NCBI RefSeq assembly: GCF_031157315.1
Contig: NZ_JAVIFU010000014.1
Location: 1-64,000 of the forward strand
Source: Paenibacillus sp. LHD-38
GTDB lineage: Bacteria; Bacillota; Bacilli; Paenibacillales; Paenibacillaceae
Length of the DNA stretch: 64,000 nt
Reading direction: 5' to 3'
Shown one piece after another: positions 51,915-60,021 of this stretch. The notes under the pieces are model-generated. The model ran no database searches and had not been told where the DNA came from. It worked only from the letters and a program-made list of their open reading frames with translations. The translations under genes were made by a program, and so were the position numbers. How positions within the stretch are numbered: position 1 is the first letter of the stretch; each line of letters begins with the position of its first letter.

Positions 51915-53471
51915 ATGAATCGGAAATTCAAAGCATTCAAGATTTTGCTAGTCACGGCTCTCGTTACGGTTATACTAGCTGCTTGTTCGTCAAACAATGG
52001 CAATAATGAAAGCAACAGCAGCAATGTAGGCAACGGGGGCAGCCCGACAAACGATGCGGGTCAAACAGCAGAAGGTTCGAATGAGGCCATTAAAGATCCA
52101 TACGATCTGACACTTGCGCTTCCTATATTCGGGGCTGTTCCAGCAGATATTGCGGAGGTTCAAGCGGAGGTCAACAAAATTACGCAAGCGGAAATCAACA
52201 CAACGGTTACGCTGCTTCCGATAAGCATCGGCGCTTGGGGTCAGCAATTGAATCTTATGAACTCCGGCGGAGAAAAGTTGGATTTATACTTTACTTTTGG
52301 CCAAGGTTATTCTTACGCAGCGGCACAAGGGACAATCAAGGAACTTGACGAGCTGCTTGCGAAATACGGGCAGGGAATTGTTGAGGCGGTTGGCGAAGAC
52401 AATATGAAGGCTGCCGAAATCGATGGGAAAATATACAGCGTACCTGTCACCGGTGTTTATGCGTCGGCATCTGGGATCGCGATGAGAAAAGACTTAGTCG
52501 AGAAGTACAATATTGATATTACATCCATCAAGTCTTTGCAAGACCTGGACAGCGTGTTCCAGACGATCAAGGATAACGAGCCTAACATAGCGCCGCTCGC
52601 GAGCGGTCTATCGTCGCCGCTGGAATACTACCGTTCATACGACCGTCTTTTAGACCGCTATGGAGTACTGCCGGGATATGATAATGGATATAAGATCGAG
52701 AACTATTACGAATCCGCGGAGTATGCAGAACTGTTGAATATGACACATAAATGGTATAAAGCTGGTTATATTAACAAGGATGCGGCTACGACACAGACGA
52801 ATCCGTTAGATTTAATTAAAGCTGGAAAGGCATTCTCTTTTATGATGAAGAGCGAGCCGGGAACAGAAGCACTGACTAGCCGACAAACAGGGACAGAAAT
52901 GGTTGTAGTCAACCTGATGCCTAATGCCTATTCGACGACCAACGATCTTCTTAATGGATTGTATTCGATCGCTCAGCATTCCGAGAACCCTGAGCGTGCG
53001 ATGATGATGCTTAATCTGATGTATACGAACAGCAAACTTGCGAACCTTCTGGTATGGGGAATCGAAGGCAAACACTACGTTAAAGTGTCGGATACGCAGA
53101 TCGATTATCCAGAAGGGGTTACTTCGTCAAACGTAGGGTATAACATGCAAGCCTGGCTCCTCGGCAACCCGCTTATTACCTATGTTAATAGCTCGCAAGC
53201 GCCGGACTATTGGGAACAAGTGAAGGAATTTAATGCAAACGCTATTAAATCGAAAGCGCTTGGATTTGCTTTCAACCAGGACCCGGTCAAGAACGAAATA
53301 ACGGCTTTGAATAACGTAGTTGAACAATATCGTAAAGTGCTTGAGTCGGGAACGGTTGATCCTGCCGATAAGCTCAAAGAGTTCAACGATAAGTTGAAGG
53401 CTGCTGGTCTTGATAAAGTTATGGCTGAGAAGCAAAAGCAACTGGATGCATGGGTAACTGCAAACCAATAA
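51915..53471 (+). CDS. Sugar ABC substrate-binding lipoprotein (LplA/YtcQ type), system 3
   Basis: The 518-residue protein starts with a lipoprotein signal ending ILAAC and a long Asn/Ser/Gly linker. Body motifs include MNSGGEKLDLYFTFGQGYSY, ELDELLAKYGQGIVE, GIAMRKDLVEKYNIDI and PERAMMMLNLMYTNSKLANL, as in LplA-like proteins for complex plant oligosaccharides. GGGGGGAAG precedes the ATG. It is transcribed alone between a GTCG-repeat promoter and a strong terminator, so its level is set separately from the permeases, a common way to make binding protein in excess. Confidence 0.9.
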   Translation: MNRKFKAFKILLVTALVTVILAACSSNNGNNESNSSNVGNGGSPTNDAGQTAEGSNEAIKDPYDLTLALPIFGAVPADIAEVQAEVNKITQAEINTTVTLLPISIGAWGQQLNLMNSGGEKLDLYFTFGQGYSYAAAQGTIKELDELLAKYGQGIVEAVGEDNMKAAEIDGKIYSVPVTGVYASASGIAMRKDLVEKYNIDITSIKSLQDLDSVFQTIKDNEPNIAPLASGLSSPLEYYRSYDRLLDRYGVLPGYDNGYKIENYYESAEYAELLNMTHKWYKAGYINKDAATTQTNPLDLIKAGKAFSFMMKSEPGTEALTSRQTGTEMVVVNLMPNAYSTTNDLLNGLYSIAQHSENPERAMMMLNLMYTNSKLANLLVWGIEGKHYVKVSDTQIDYPEGVTSSNVGYNMQAWLLGNPLITYVNSSQAPDYWEQVKEFNANAIKSKALGFAFNQDPVKNEITALNNVVEQYRKVLESGTVDPADKLKEFNDKLKAAGLDKVMAEKQKQLDAWVTANQ

Positions 53472-53484
53472 TAAACGATATGCG

Positions 53485-53516
53485 CCGGATCTCTAGTATC
53501 AGAGATCCGGTTTTTT
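53485..53516 (+). terminator. Intrinsic terminator between binding protein and permeases
   Basis: A perfect 10-bp stem CCGGATCTCT/AGAGATCCGG with a 6-nt loop and T6. Confidence 0.92.
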
Positions 53517-53561
53517 CTATTTATATGAATATCGTAAATGATACTTCAAACCGCCGCTAAA

Positions 53562-53626
53562 GTCGTGAAACCGTCATTGAAGAAGTCGGCATACCGTTAG
53601 TTGCACCAATACCAATCCCTTATGAT
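53562..53626 (+). promoter_or_regulatory. GTCG-repeat promoter element, copy 7 (permeases of system 3)
   Basis: Half-site 1 GTCGTGAAACCGTCATT at 53562, half-site 2 GTCGGCATACCGTTAG at 53585 (23 bp apart), GTTAG at 53596, -10 TATGAT at 53621 (25 bp later). It restarts transcription after the terminator that closes the binding-protein gene. Confidence 0.65.
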
Positions 53627-53673
53627 TAGGTTAATGAAGACATCATTAGACATAAGAAGGAAGGGACTTGAAA

Positions 53674-54639
53674 ATGGAACAAGCCGCAGCAGCGGCGGCC
53701 GTGCAAGCGGAGCCGAACAAGAAGAAAAAGAAGACCGTTCAGAAAAAACATTTGCCATTGTTAATTATGATGATCCCAGGTCTTCTCTATTTGCTCTTCA
53801 ATAACTTTCTCCCCATGCTGGGAATCGTTATCGCCTTCAAGGATATCAACTTCGCCAAAGGTATCCTACAGAGCGATTGGGTCGGGTTTGACAACTTTGA
53901 ATATCTGTTCAAAACGTCGGATGCGTACATCATCACGCGCAACACGATTCTCTACAACCTTGTGTTCATCATCCTCGGGACCGTGTTAGCTCTCGGTTGT
54001 GCAATCTTGCTGAATGAGATCAAGAATAAAGTGTTGCTTAAGACCTACCAGAGCCTTATTACCTTGCCGCATCTCATCTCCATGGTCATTGTAAGCTATC
54101 TTGTATACGCGTTGCTGAGCGGAGAGGTAGGCTTTCTCAATCGAACGGTGCTTCCTTGGCTAGGCATAGAAGAAGGCATATCTTGGTACAGTGAGGCAAA
54201 ACACTGGCCCGTCATCTTGACCTTAGTCCATTTTTGGAAGAGTATCGGCTATTCCAGCATCGTATTCTTCGCAGCGCTGCTTGGCATCGACGAAGAGTAC
54301 TACGAAGCGGCAAGGCTGGACGGCGCGAGCCGCCGGAAGCAGATTACCCACATCACGCTGCCGTCGATAATGCCGATCATCATCTTGATGACGCTGCTAA
54401 GTGTAGGACGGATCTTCTACTCTGACTTCGGATTGTTCTATCAGGTGCCGATGAACGCCGGAGCATTGTTCGAGACGACGGCGACGATCGATACGTACGT
54501 CTTCAGAGGGCTCTCTGGCGGAGGCGACCTGGGGATGTCAACCGCGGCAGGTGTTTATCAGTCCATCGTCGGATTCATTCTCGTCGTACTGGCTAACTAT
54601 TCGGTACGTCGCTATAGTAAAGACAACGCATTATTCTAA
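53674..54639 (+). CDS. Sugar ABC transporter permease (LplB type), system 3
   Basis: ATG 53674 follows AAGGAAGGG. The 321-residue protein has a charged Lys/Ala-rich cytosolic start (residues 1-30), then LPLLIMMIPGLLYLLFNNFL and five more membrane segments, with the coupling loop EYYEAARLDGASRRKQITHI near residue 210. It pairs with the 54649 product, whose ATG lies 10 bp downstream, to form the import channel of system 3. Confidence 0.92.
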   Translation: MEQAAAAAAVQAEPNKKKKKTVQKKHLPLLIMMIPGLLYLLFNNFLPMLGIVIAFKDINFAKGILQSDWVGFDNFEYLFKTSDAYIITRNTILYNLVFIILGTVLALGCAILLNEIKNKVLLKTYQSLITLPHLISMVIVSYLVYALLSGEVGFLNRTVLPWLGIEEGISWYSEAKHWPVILTLVHFWKSIGYSSIVFFAALLGIDEEYYEAARLDGASRRKQITHITLPSIMPIIILMTLLSVGRIFYSDFGLFYQVPMNAGALFETTATIDTYVFRGLSGGGDLGMSTAAGVYQSIVGFILVVLANYSVRRYSKDNALF

Positions 54640-54648
54640 GGGGGCGTC

Positions 54649-55536
54649 ATGTTGAAAACGGAAAGCAAATCCATAACCCTAATAAGCCATATCGTTATTT
54701 TCCTGTTCGCCGCAATTTGTATTATACCGCTCATACTGCTGATTTCGGCATCATTTACGGATCAGAACGCGATCGTGGCTCACGGTTATTCGTTCATCCC
54801 GCAAGTGTTCAGCACGGCAGCATACGATTATTTATTTGCTAGAGGCGCGGATATCGTAAGAGCGTACGGCGTCTCGGTATTTGTAACGGTGTTCGGAACA
54901 GCCGTCGGGGTAGCGATTACAACGCTTATTGCCTACCCGCTCTCGAGAAGAGAGACACCGTATCGGAACTTGATCATGTTCCTTGTATTTTTCACCATGC
55001 TGTTCAATGGCGGGCTTGTGCCTATGTACCTCGTGTACACGCAGCTCTTTGAGATTAAGAACACGATCTGGGCGCTGATTGTTCCGGGGTTGCTGACAAA
55101 CGGATATTACATGATGATGATGCGGACTTTCTTCCAAACGACAGTCCCGTCGCCCTTGATTGAGTCCGCGCAGTTGGATGGGGCAAGCGAGTACCGGATC
55201 CTCTGGTCGGTGGTGCTTCCGCTCTCGACACCCGTTGTGGCGACGATGGGAATGTTCACGTCCATCATGTACTGGAATGATTGGCAGAACGGCATGGTCT
55301 ATATTACAAAACCTGAATTTTTCAGCATTCAGAATTTGCTGAACCGCATTATGCAGGACATCCAGTTTATTACAACCAACATGCAGGCGGGCCAAGGCGA
55401 AGCGATGGCGATCATGCCGACCGATTCGGTCAAGATGGCAATGGCGGTCATGGGTGCGCTGCCGATTCTGATCGCGTACCCGTTCTTCCAAAAGTATTTT
55501 ATTAAGGGGATTATGGTCGGCGCAGTAAAGGGTTAA
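54649..55536 (+). CDS. Sugar ABC transporter permease (YtcP type), system 3
   Basis: The 295-residue protein has six membrane segments, SASFTDQNAIVAHGYSFIPQ in the first external loop, and the coupling loop PLIESAQLDGASEYRILWSV. It ends KYFIKGIMVGAVKG, as in all YtcP-like proteins. AAGGGGGCG precedes the ATG. A terminator follows, so the kinase and regulator downstream are transcribed separately or by readthrough. Confidence 0.92.
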   Translation: MLKTESKSITLISHIVIFLFAAICIIPLILLISASFTDQNAIVAHGYSFIPQVFSTAAYDYLFARGADIVRAYGVSVFVTVFGTAVGVAITTLIAYPLSRRETPYRNLIMFLVFFTMLFNGGLVPMYLVYTQLFEIKNTIWALIVPGLLTNGYYMMMMRTFFQTTVPSPLIESAQLDGASEYRILWSVVLPLSTPVVATMGMFTSIMYWNDWQNGMVYITKPEFFSIQNLLNRIMQDIQFITTNMQAGQGEAMAIMPTDSVKMAMAVMGALPILIAYPFFQKYFIKGIMVGAVKG

Positions 55537-55554
55537 TTTATATTAGCGTAATTG

Positions 55555-55588
55555 CGCCACAACTTTCATATCGAGGTTGTGGCGTTTT
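55555..55588 (+). terminator. Intrinsic terminator after the permeases
   Basis: CGCCACAAC pairs with GTTGTGGCG across a 12-nt loop, followed by T4. Confidence 0.75.
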
Positions 55589-55642
55589 GACCTTATTTGC
55601 TTGTATGATGGAACGGTAAATCCATTCAAAGGAGCAGATGCA

Positions 55643-57397
55643 TTGAATATTCGTAATTGGGGACAAAGGCGAGGTTCCTTGAGGCGGAAGCTGATCCTAA
55701 GTGTGCTGCTCATGACGATTCCGCTCGTTGGAATGCTTTTGTACAATAATTTTTATGCCATTCATGTTGTTCGCGGTCAAGTCGCCGATTCGTATAATAA
55801 GATGCTTACGCTCTACATGAAGCAGATCGACACCGGTTTGAACGATGCCGATGCTTATATGAATACGATCGGCGGCAGCACAAGCTCCGACTTGGTGTCT
55901 CTTGGCCAAGCCAAGACGGATACGGAATACTTCAGCGCGAAGGTCTATTTGTTTAATAAGCTAACAAAGGAGATCGCGCTTTACGATTCGATTAATTCTT
56001 ATTTCGTATACCAAGCTGATCGCAAGGATTTTATGGTTGTATCGCAAGGAAATATTCCATATGAGGAGATTGATCGAGTCGAGAGTCATGTCGTAGCGTT
56101 GATGCAAGACGGCCGAATTGCTAAAGGAACGGCTGTGAAGAGGTGGCAGCACCATCATATCGGACAAGACGACTATCTAATTGACATTATCCAGTCAGGT
56201 AACGTATTTATGGGCGCTGTTGTGAAAACCGACCAGTTGTTAAAACCGCTCGATTCCCTTCAGATTGGCGTCGACGGCGCCGTGCTGCTCGCAAATTCGA
56301 AAGGCGATCCCATTACGGGTATAGATAAGAAAAAACTTCAGGGGATCGAACTGCAGCAGCAGAAAGACTATTACCTCTCGGGTTCCAAGGAAAAGTATCT
56401 GGTGGTAGGTACTCCTTCCCTGAGGGGGGATTTTAGTTTGATTGCGCTCATTCCTGATCAGCAGATATTGGCCAAGCTTCCGTATCTACAATGGATAATA
56501 TGGCTGATTACGGCGGTCACTTTGCTATTTGTTCCAATCGGCTTATACGCTATGAGACAGTCGATCTTGATGCCATTAACCCGGATATTGCTGGCCATGA
56601 AGAAAGTCCGCAGCGGCGATTGGAGCAAACGCGTGGACTTGCATCAGACTTCGGAAGAGTTCAGGCTATTAGGTGAATCATTTAATGCGATGATGACGGA
56701 GATCGAGACGCTGCGCGTTAACGTATACGAAGAGCAGCTCAACAAGCAGAGAGAAGAGCTGCAGCGGCTTCAACTGCAAGTGAACCCGCATTTCTTCTTA
56801 AATGCTTTAAATATCGTTTATAATCTTGCCAAGGTTAAAAACTTCGAGCTGATTATGCAAATGACGATGGCTTTGATTCAATATTTCCGCTTTCTGTTCC
56901 GCAGCAACACGTCATTCGTGAAACTTAAAGATGAGCTTGAACATACACGAAATTATTTAAGCATTCAGATTCTGCGGTTCCCTGGGCAATTAACTTGGCA
57001 AGTGGATTCCCCGGATTATTTATCGGATGTCCCGGTGCCTCCGCTTTCCATACAGTCATTCGTCGAGAATTCGATCAAATATGCGGTTACAATGGAAAAA
57101 CCCATTCACATAGCTGTTCGCATCCGATTTGCCGACGAAGAAAGCGGATCTCATATCATCATTCGAATCGAGGATACGGGTAAAGGATTCGACAACGACG
57201 TACTAATTGAACTGCAGGCTGGACGAAGCGTTCAGAACGAGCTGGGCGAACATACGGGAATATGGAATGTGCAAAGGCGTTTAAGGCTGTTATACGGTGA
57301 GCAAATGACCATTCGCTTCTTTAACCATGGAGAAACAGGAGGCGCGGTAGTGGAATTAATCCTTCCTACCCGCGCGGAGATGGAGGAAACAACATGA
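55643..57397 (+). CDS. YesM-like sensor histidine kinase, system 3
   Basis: TTG 55643 is chosen because AAAGGAG lies 8 nt upstream; the frame back to 55577 crosses the terminator. The 584-residue protein has a first membrane segment (LILSVLLMTIPLVGMLLYN), an external Cache-like domain (residues about 40-280), a second membrane segment, HAMP (ILLAMKKVRSGDWSKRVDLH) and a His_kinase domain with LQLQVNPHFFLNALNIVYNL (phosphoacceptor His) and the ATP-binding SFVENSIKYAV. Its stop overlaps the ATG of the response regulator by 4 bp, so the two are translated together. It probably senses the sugar imported by system 3. Confidence 0.92.
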   Translation: MNIRNWGQRRGSLRRKLILSVLLMTIPLVGMLLYNNFYAIHVVRGQVADSYNKMLTLYMKQIDTGLNDADAYMNTIGGSTSSDLVSLGQAKTDTEYFSAKVYLFNKLTKEIALYDSINSYFVYQADRKDFMVVSQGNIPYEEIDRVESHVVALMQDGRIAKGTAVKRWQHHHIGQDDYLIDIIQSGNVFMGAVVKTDQLLKPLDSLQIGVDGAVLLANSKGDPITGIDKKKLQGIELQQQKDYYLSGSKEKYLVVGTPSLRGDFSLIALIPDQQILAKLPYLQWIIWLITAVTLLFVPIGLYAMRQSILMPLTRILLAMKKVRSGDWSKRVDLHQTSEEFRLLGESFNAMMTEIETLRVNVYEEQLNKQREELQRLQLQVNPHFFLNALNIVYNLAKVKNFELIMQMTMALIQYFRFLFRSNTSFVKLKDELEHTRNYLSIQILRFPGQLTWQVDSPDYLSDVPVPPLSIQSFVENSIKYAVTMEKPIHIAVRIRFADEESGSHIIIRIEDTGKGFDNDVLIELQAGRSVQNELGEHTGIWNVQRRLRLLYGEQMTIRFFNHGETGGAVVELILPTRAEMEETT

Positions 57398-58998
57398 CCT
57401 ATCAGATGCTGCTGGTTGACGACGAAGTTCATGCCATCGAAGGCGTGAAAGCCGATCTGGATCTTGCGAAATTAGATATTACGAATTTGTTCACGGCATA
57501 CAGCATGCGGCAAGCCATGGACATTTTCGAGAAGGAAGTCATCGATATCATGCTTTGCGATATTGAAATGCCGCAAGGCAGCGGGATGGATCTGGTTGCT
57601 TGGGTAAGGGAACAGTATCCCGATACGGTAACCATCTTCCTGACTAGCCATGCCGACTTTAAATATGCCAAGGAAGCGTTGAAATTAGGAAGTCTCGATT
57701 ATCTGCTCAAGCCCGTTATTGCGGATGATTTGGAACATGCGATTCGGGAAGCGCAATGCGTCATCGACCGCAAAACCGAAACAACGCGGCATACCCATTC
57801 CCATCAACTGTGGACGAAGCATCATGCCTATATCATCGAGCGTTTCTGGCTCGATCTGATCAACCAGTCGACGCCAAGCCAACCGGACGCGGTTCGTGAG
57901 CAGGTCGAGCGCCATCATATCCCGATTTCGGAAGGGGCTGTCTTTGTTCCGATTCTAATCGCCGTTCAACGTTGGAACAAACCGTTAAATCGCAGGGATG
58001 AGAAGATACTGGAATATGCCCTCAAAAATTCCGCGGATGAAATCATCAAAGGCAGCCATTCCAATGGAATATGTTTTGCGCTCGATCGAGGGATGCTGCT
58101 TGTTGTCCTGGCTGTCAGCGGCGATCACGAAGGGGATGACAGCTCGTTCGTGGAGGCATGCAGCAGCTACATCGACTCGTGCCATCAGTATTTTTACTGT
58201 GATTTATCTTGTTATGTAGGCCAGGCCGTCCTAGCGCACGAAATGGCTAGTATGGTGTTACGTTTAAGACAGCATAATACCAACAATGTGGCTTTCGTCA
58301 ATCAGGTATATTCTGACCCTAATTCCTGGCAGACGATTCAACCTGTCACTCTGCCAGCGCTAAGCAACATCGCATCCTTGTTAAAGACGGGAACACAGGA
58401 AGCCGTCCTGCGCGAAGTTGATAAGGTTCTTGGCGATCTTGTTCGCAAGCAGGAGATGAATGCTGAGGTTCTTCATCAATTTCATCAAGACTTCATGCAA
58501 GTGCTTTACTCGTTCCTGAACGCTAAAGGGGTTCAAGCCCATCAACTGTTCGGTGACGAAATATCAAGACGGTTGTCCGAAACGGCAGGGCGGTCCGTAA
58601 CCGACATGATGGGGTGGGTTCATCATGTCGTGAGCAAGGCCATGAAGCAAGCTGATGTGGTAAAAGAGACCGATACCGTCATTGAAACTGTTAAACGCTA
58701 TATTGCGCATAACATGGATCAAGACATTTCGCGGGAGCAGGTGGCAGAACAGGTTTTCCTAAATCCCGACTACCTGTCAAGAATATTCAAGAAGGAAACG
58801 GGATCTTCTATTTCGGACTATATTCTTCTGGAACGAATTAATCATGCGAAGTCGTTATTGTCCCAAACGAATATTCCAATCAGTTCTATAGCCTCCGCAG
58901 TAGGGTATACAAACTTTTCTCATTTCGCAAAAATTTTTAAAAAGTATGTTGGAATTGGCCCAACTGAGTTTAGAACCCAACACAGTGATAGGACATGA
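57394..58998 (+). CDS. YesN-like response regulator with AraC DNA-binding domain, system 3
   Basis: The 534-residue protein has a receiver domain (LLVDDEVHAIEG, phosphoacceptor Asp56 in MLCDIEMPQG, Lys in LLKPV), a long middle domain of about 280 residues without a recognised family, and a C-terminal AraC domain: DISREQVAEQVFLNPDYLSR and IPISSIASAVGYTNFSHFAK. The downstream-most gene of the transporter block, it is the best candidate to bind the GTCG direct repeats, because five of the nine copies (46-60 kb) surround its own operon and AraC domains bind direct repeats that touch the -35. This pairing is inference. Confidence 0.92.
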   Translation: MTYQMLLVDDEVHAIEGVKADLDLAKLDITNLFTAYSMRQAMDIFEKEVIDIMLCDIEMPQGSGMDLVAWVREQYPDTVTIFLTSHADFKYAKEALKLGSLDYLLKPVIADDLEHAIREAQCVIDRKTETTRHTHSHQLWTKHHAYIIERFWLDLINQSTPSQPDAVREQVERHHIPISEGAVFVPILIAVQRWNKPLNRRDEKILEYALKNSADEIIKGSHSNGICFALDRGMLLVVLAVSGDHEGDDSSFVEACSSYIDSCHQYFYCDLSCYVGQAVLAHEMASMVLRLRQHNTNNVAFVNQVYSDPNSWQTIQPVTLPALSNIASLLKTGTQEAVLREVDKVLGDLVRKQEMNAEVLHQFHQDFMQVLYSFLNAKGVQAHQLFGDEISRRLSETAGRSVTDMMGWVHHVVSKAMKQADVVKETDTVIETVKRYIAHNMDQDISREQVAEQVFLNPDYLSRIFKKETGSSISDYILLERINHAKSLLSQTNIPISSIASAVGYTNFSHFAKIFKKYVGIGPTEFRTQHSDRT

Positions 58999-59020
58999 AT
59001 TAACCAATATGGATACCAAG

Positions 59021-59047
59021 AGCCGGCCCTGAACGGGGCCGGCTTTT
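59021..59047 (+). terminator. Intrinsic terminator of the kinase-regulator genes
   Basis: AGCCGGCCC pairs with GGGCCGGCT across TGAACG and is followed by TTT. Confidence 0.85.
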
Positions 59048-59087
59048 GTGCATGTATTACAAGTTCAGGTTTTAATTTTTATTAAAA

Positions 59088-59152
59088 GTCGGTATAGTTC
59101 CATTCATTTAGTCGTAAAACCGTTAGTCGTCCATAGTTATCTTTCTTATGAT
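59088..59152 (+). promoter_or_regulatory. GTCG-repeat promoter element, copy 8 (SGNH esterase)
   Basis: Half-site 1 GTCGGTATAGTTCCATT at 59088 (weakest copy), half-site 2 GTCGTAAAACCGTTAG at 59111 (23 bp apart), GTTAG at 59122, -10 TATGAT at 59147 (25 bp later). Confidence 0.6.
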
Positions 59153-59196
59153 TAGTTATAGACGAGAGCTGTCGCCAAAGGGAAGGGAGTGATCTT

Positions 59197-59838
59197 ATGC
59201 AACAACTACCGGACAATGTTAGTCAAGTTCTAATACATCTCCAACAGAGGCATCGGGCACAGCGATTAGCCAATTTTGTTGAATTGAACAAGAGCGTGGA
59301 AAAAGGCGGTATCTTGTTTATCGGCGATTCGATTACGGAGGGTTTCCCGATTCATGAGATGTTAAAGTGCGGCAAGGCGATGTACAACCGCGGCATCGGA
59401 GGCGACAAAACGCAGGATGTATTGAATCTCATGAAGGATATCGTATATGATTTAGAGCCAGCGAAAGTATTTTTGTTAATTGGAACGAATGATCTTGGTT
59501 TTGACATTAAACCGCCTGCAATCGTTGAACGTATTAAAGAAATCGTTACGAACATTCAGCAACAGCTGCCGGAAACCAAGCTGTATTTGCAATCGATCTA
59601 CCCTGTTAATCAGTCATACCCCGCATCGCAGGCGGGATTGCGGAACAACCACGATATTCAGCGAATAAACGTTGCAATCCGTGAAATCGCATCAAAAGAT
59701 CAGATCGCTTATATCGATCTTTACCCAAAGTTAATAGATGGGGAAGGCTTGCTTCACGATGAATACACGTATGATGGTCTTCACCTAACGATCAAAGGGT
59801 ACGAAGTCGTAAGGGAAGAAATTCAGAAGTATCTATAA
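59197..59838 (+). CDS. SGNH/GDSL-family esterase
   Basis: The 213-residue cytosolic protein has the SGNH blocks: ILFIGDSITEGF (nucleophile Ser), GIGGDKTQDVL (Gly), LLIGTNDLGF (Asn) and YDGLHLTIKGY (Asp and His). In this subgroup the substrates are often acetylated sugars or platelet-activating-factor-like esters (family knowledge). Its own GTCG-repeat promoter and its place between the system 3 regulator and the GH1 gene suggest it removes acetyl or similar groups from the imported oligosaccharide. GGGAAGGGAG precedes the ATG. Confidence 0.9.
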   Translation: MQQLPDNVSQVLIHLQQRHRAQRLANFVELNKSVEKGGILFIGDSITEGFPIHEMLKCGKAMYNRGIGGDKTQDVLNLMKDIVYDLEPAKVFLLIGTNDLGFDIKPPAIVERIKEIVTNIQQQLPETKLYLQSIYPVNQSYPASQAGLRNNHDIQRINVAIREIASKDQIAYIDLYPKLIDGEGLLHDEYTYDGLHLTIKGYEVVREEIQKYL

Positions 59839-59839
59839 G

Positions 59840-59882
59840 AAACGGCAACTCGGGGAATGCCTGCCCGGGGAGTCGTTTTTTT
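59840..59882 (+). terminator. Probable intrinsic terminator after the SGNH esterase
   Basis: ACGGC-ACTC-GG and CC-GGAGT-CGT pair imperfectly and are followed by T7. Confidence 0.6.
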
Positions 59883-59914
59883 ATGCAGAGGTTTGGATAT
59901 GTGGCGATTAATAA

Positions 59915-59979
59915 GTCGTGAAAGCGACAGTCATGTAGTCGTCAAAACGTTAGTTCGCTAGAAGGGCAGTAGCTAAAAT
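59915..59979 (+). promoter_or_regulatory. GTCG-repeat promoter element, copy 9 (GH1 and downstream enzymes)
   Basis: Half-site 1 GTCGTGAAAGCGACAGT at 59915, half-site 2 GTCGTCAAAACGTTAG at 59938 (23 bp apart), GTTAG at 59949, -10 TAAAAT at 59974 (25 bp later). Confidence 0.65.
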
Positions 59980-60021
59980 GATAATAGGCACTTAATACCG
60001 AACTACAGGGGGAATTCCACA

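Noticed and set aside
54832..55491. 219-residue open frame on the minus strand
   Set aside because: It is a shadow of the YtcP-type permease; it is His/Arg-rich, has no ribosome site and no recognisable fold. The same holds for the other antisense frames inside large genes.
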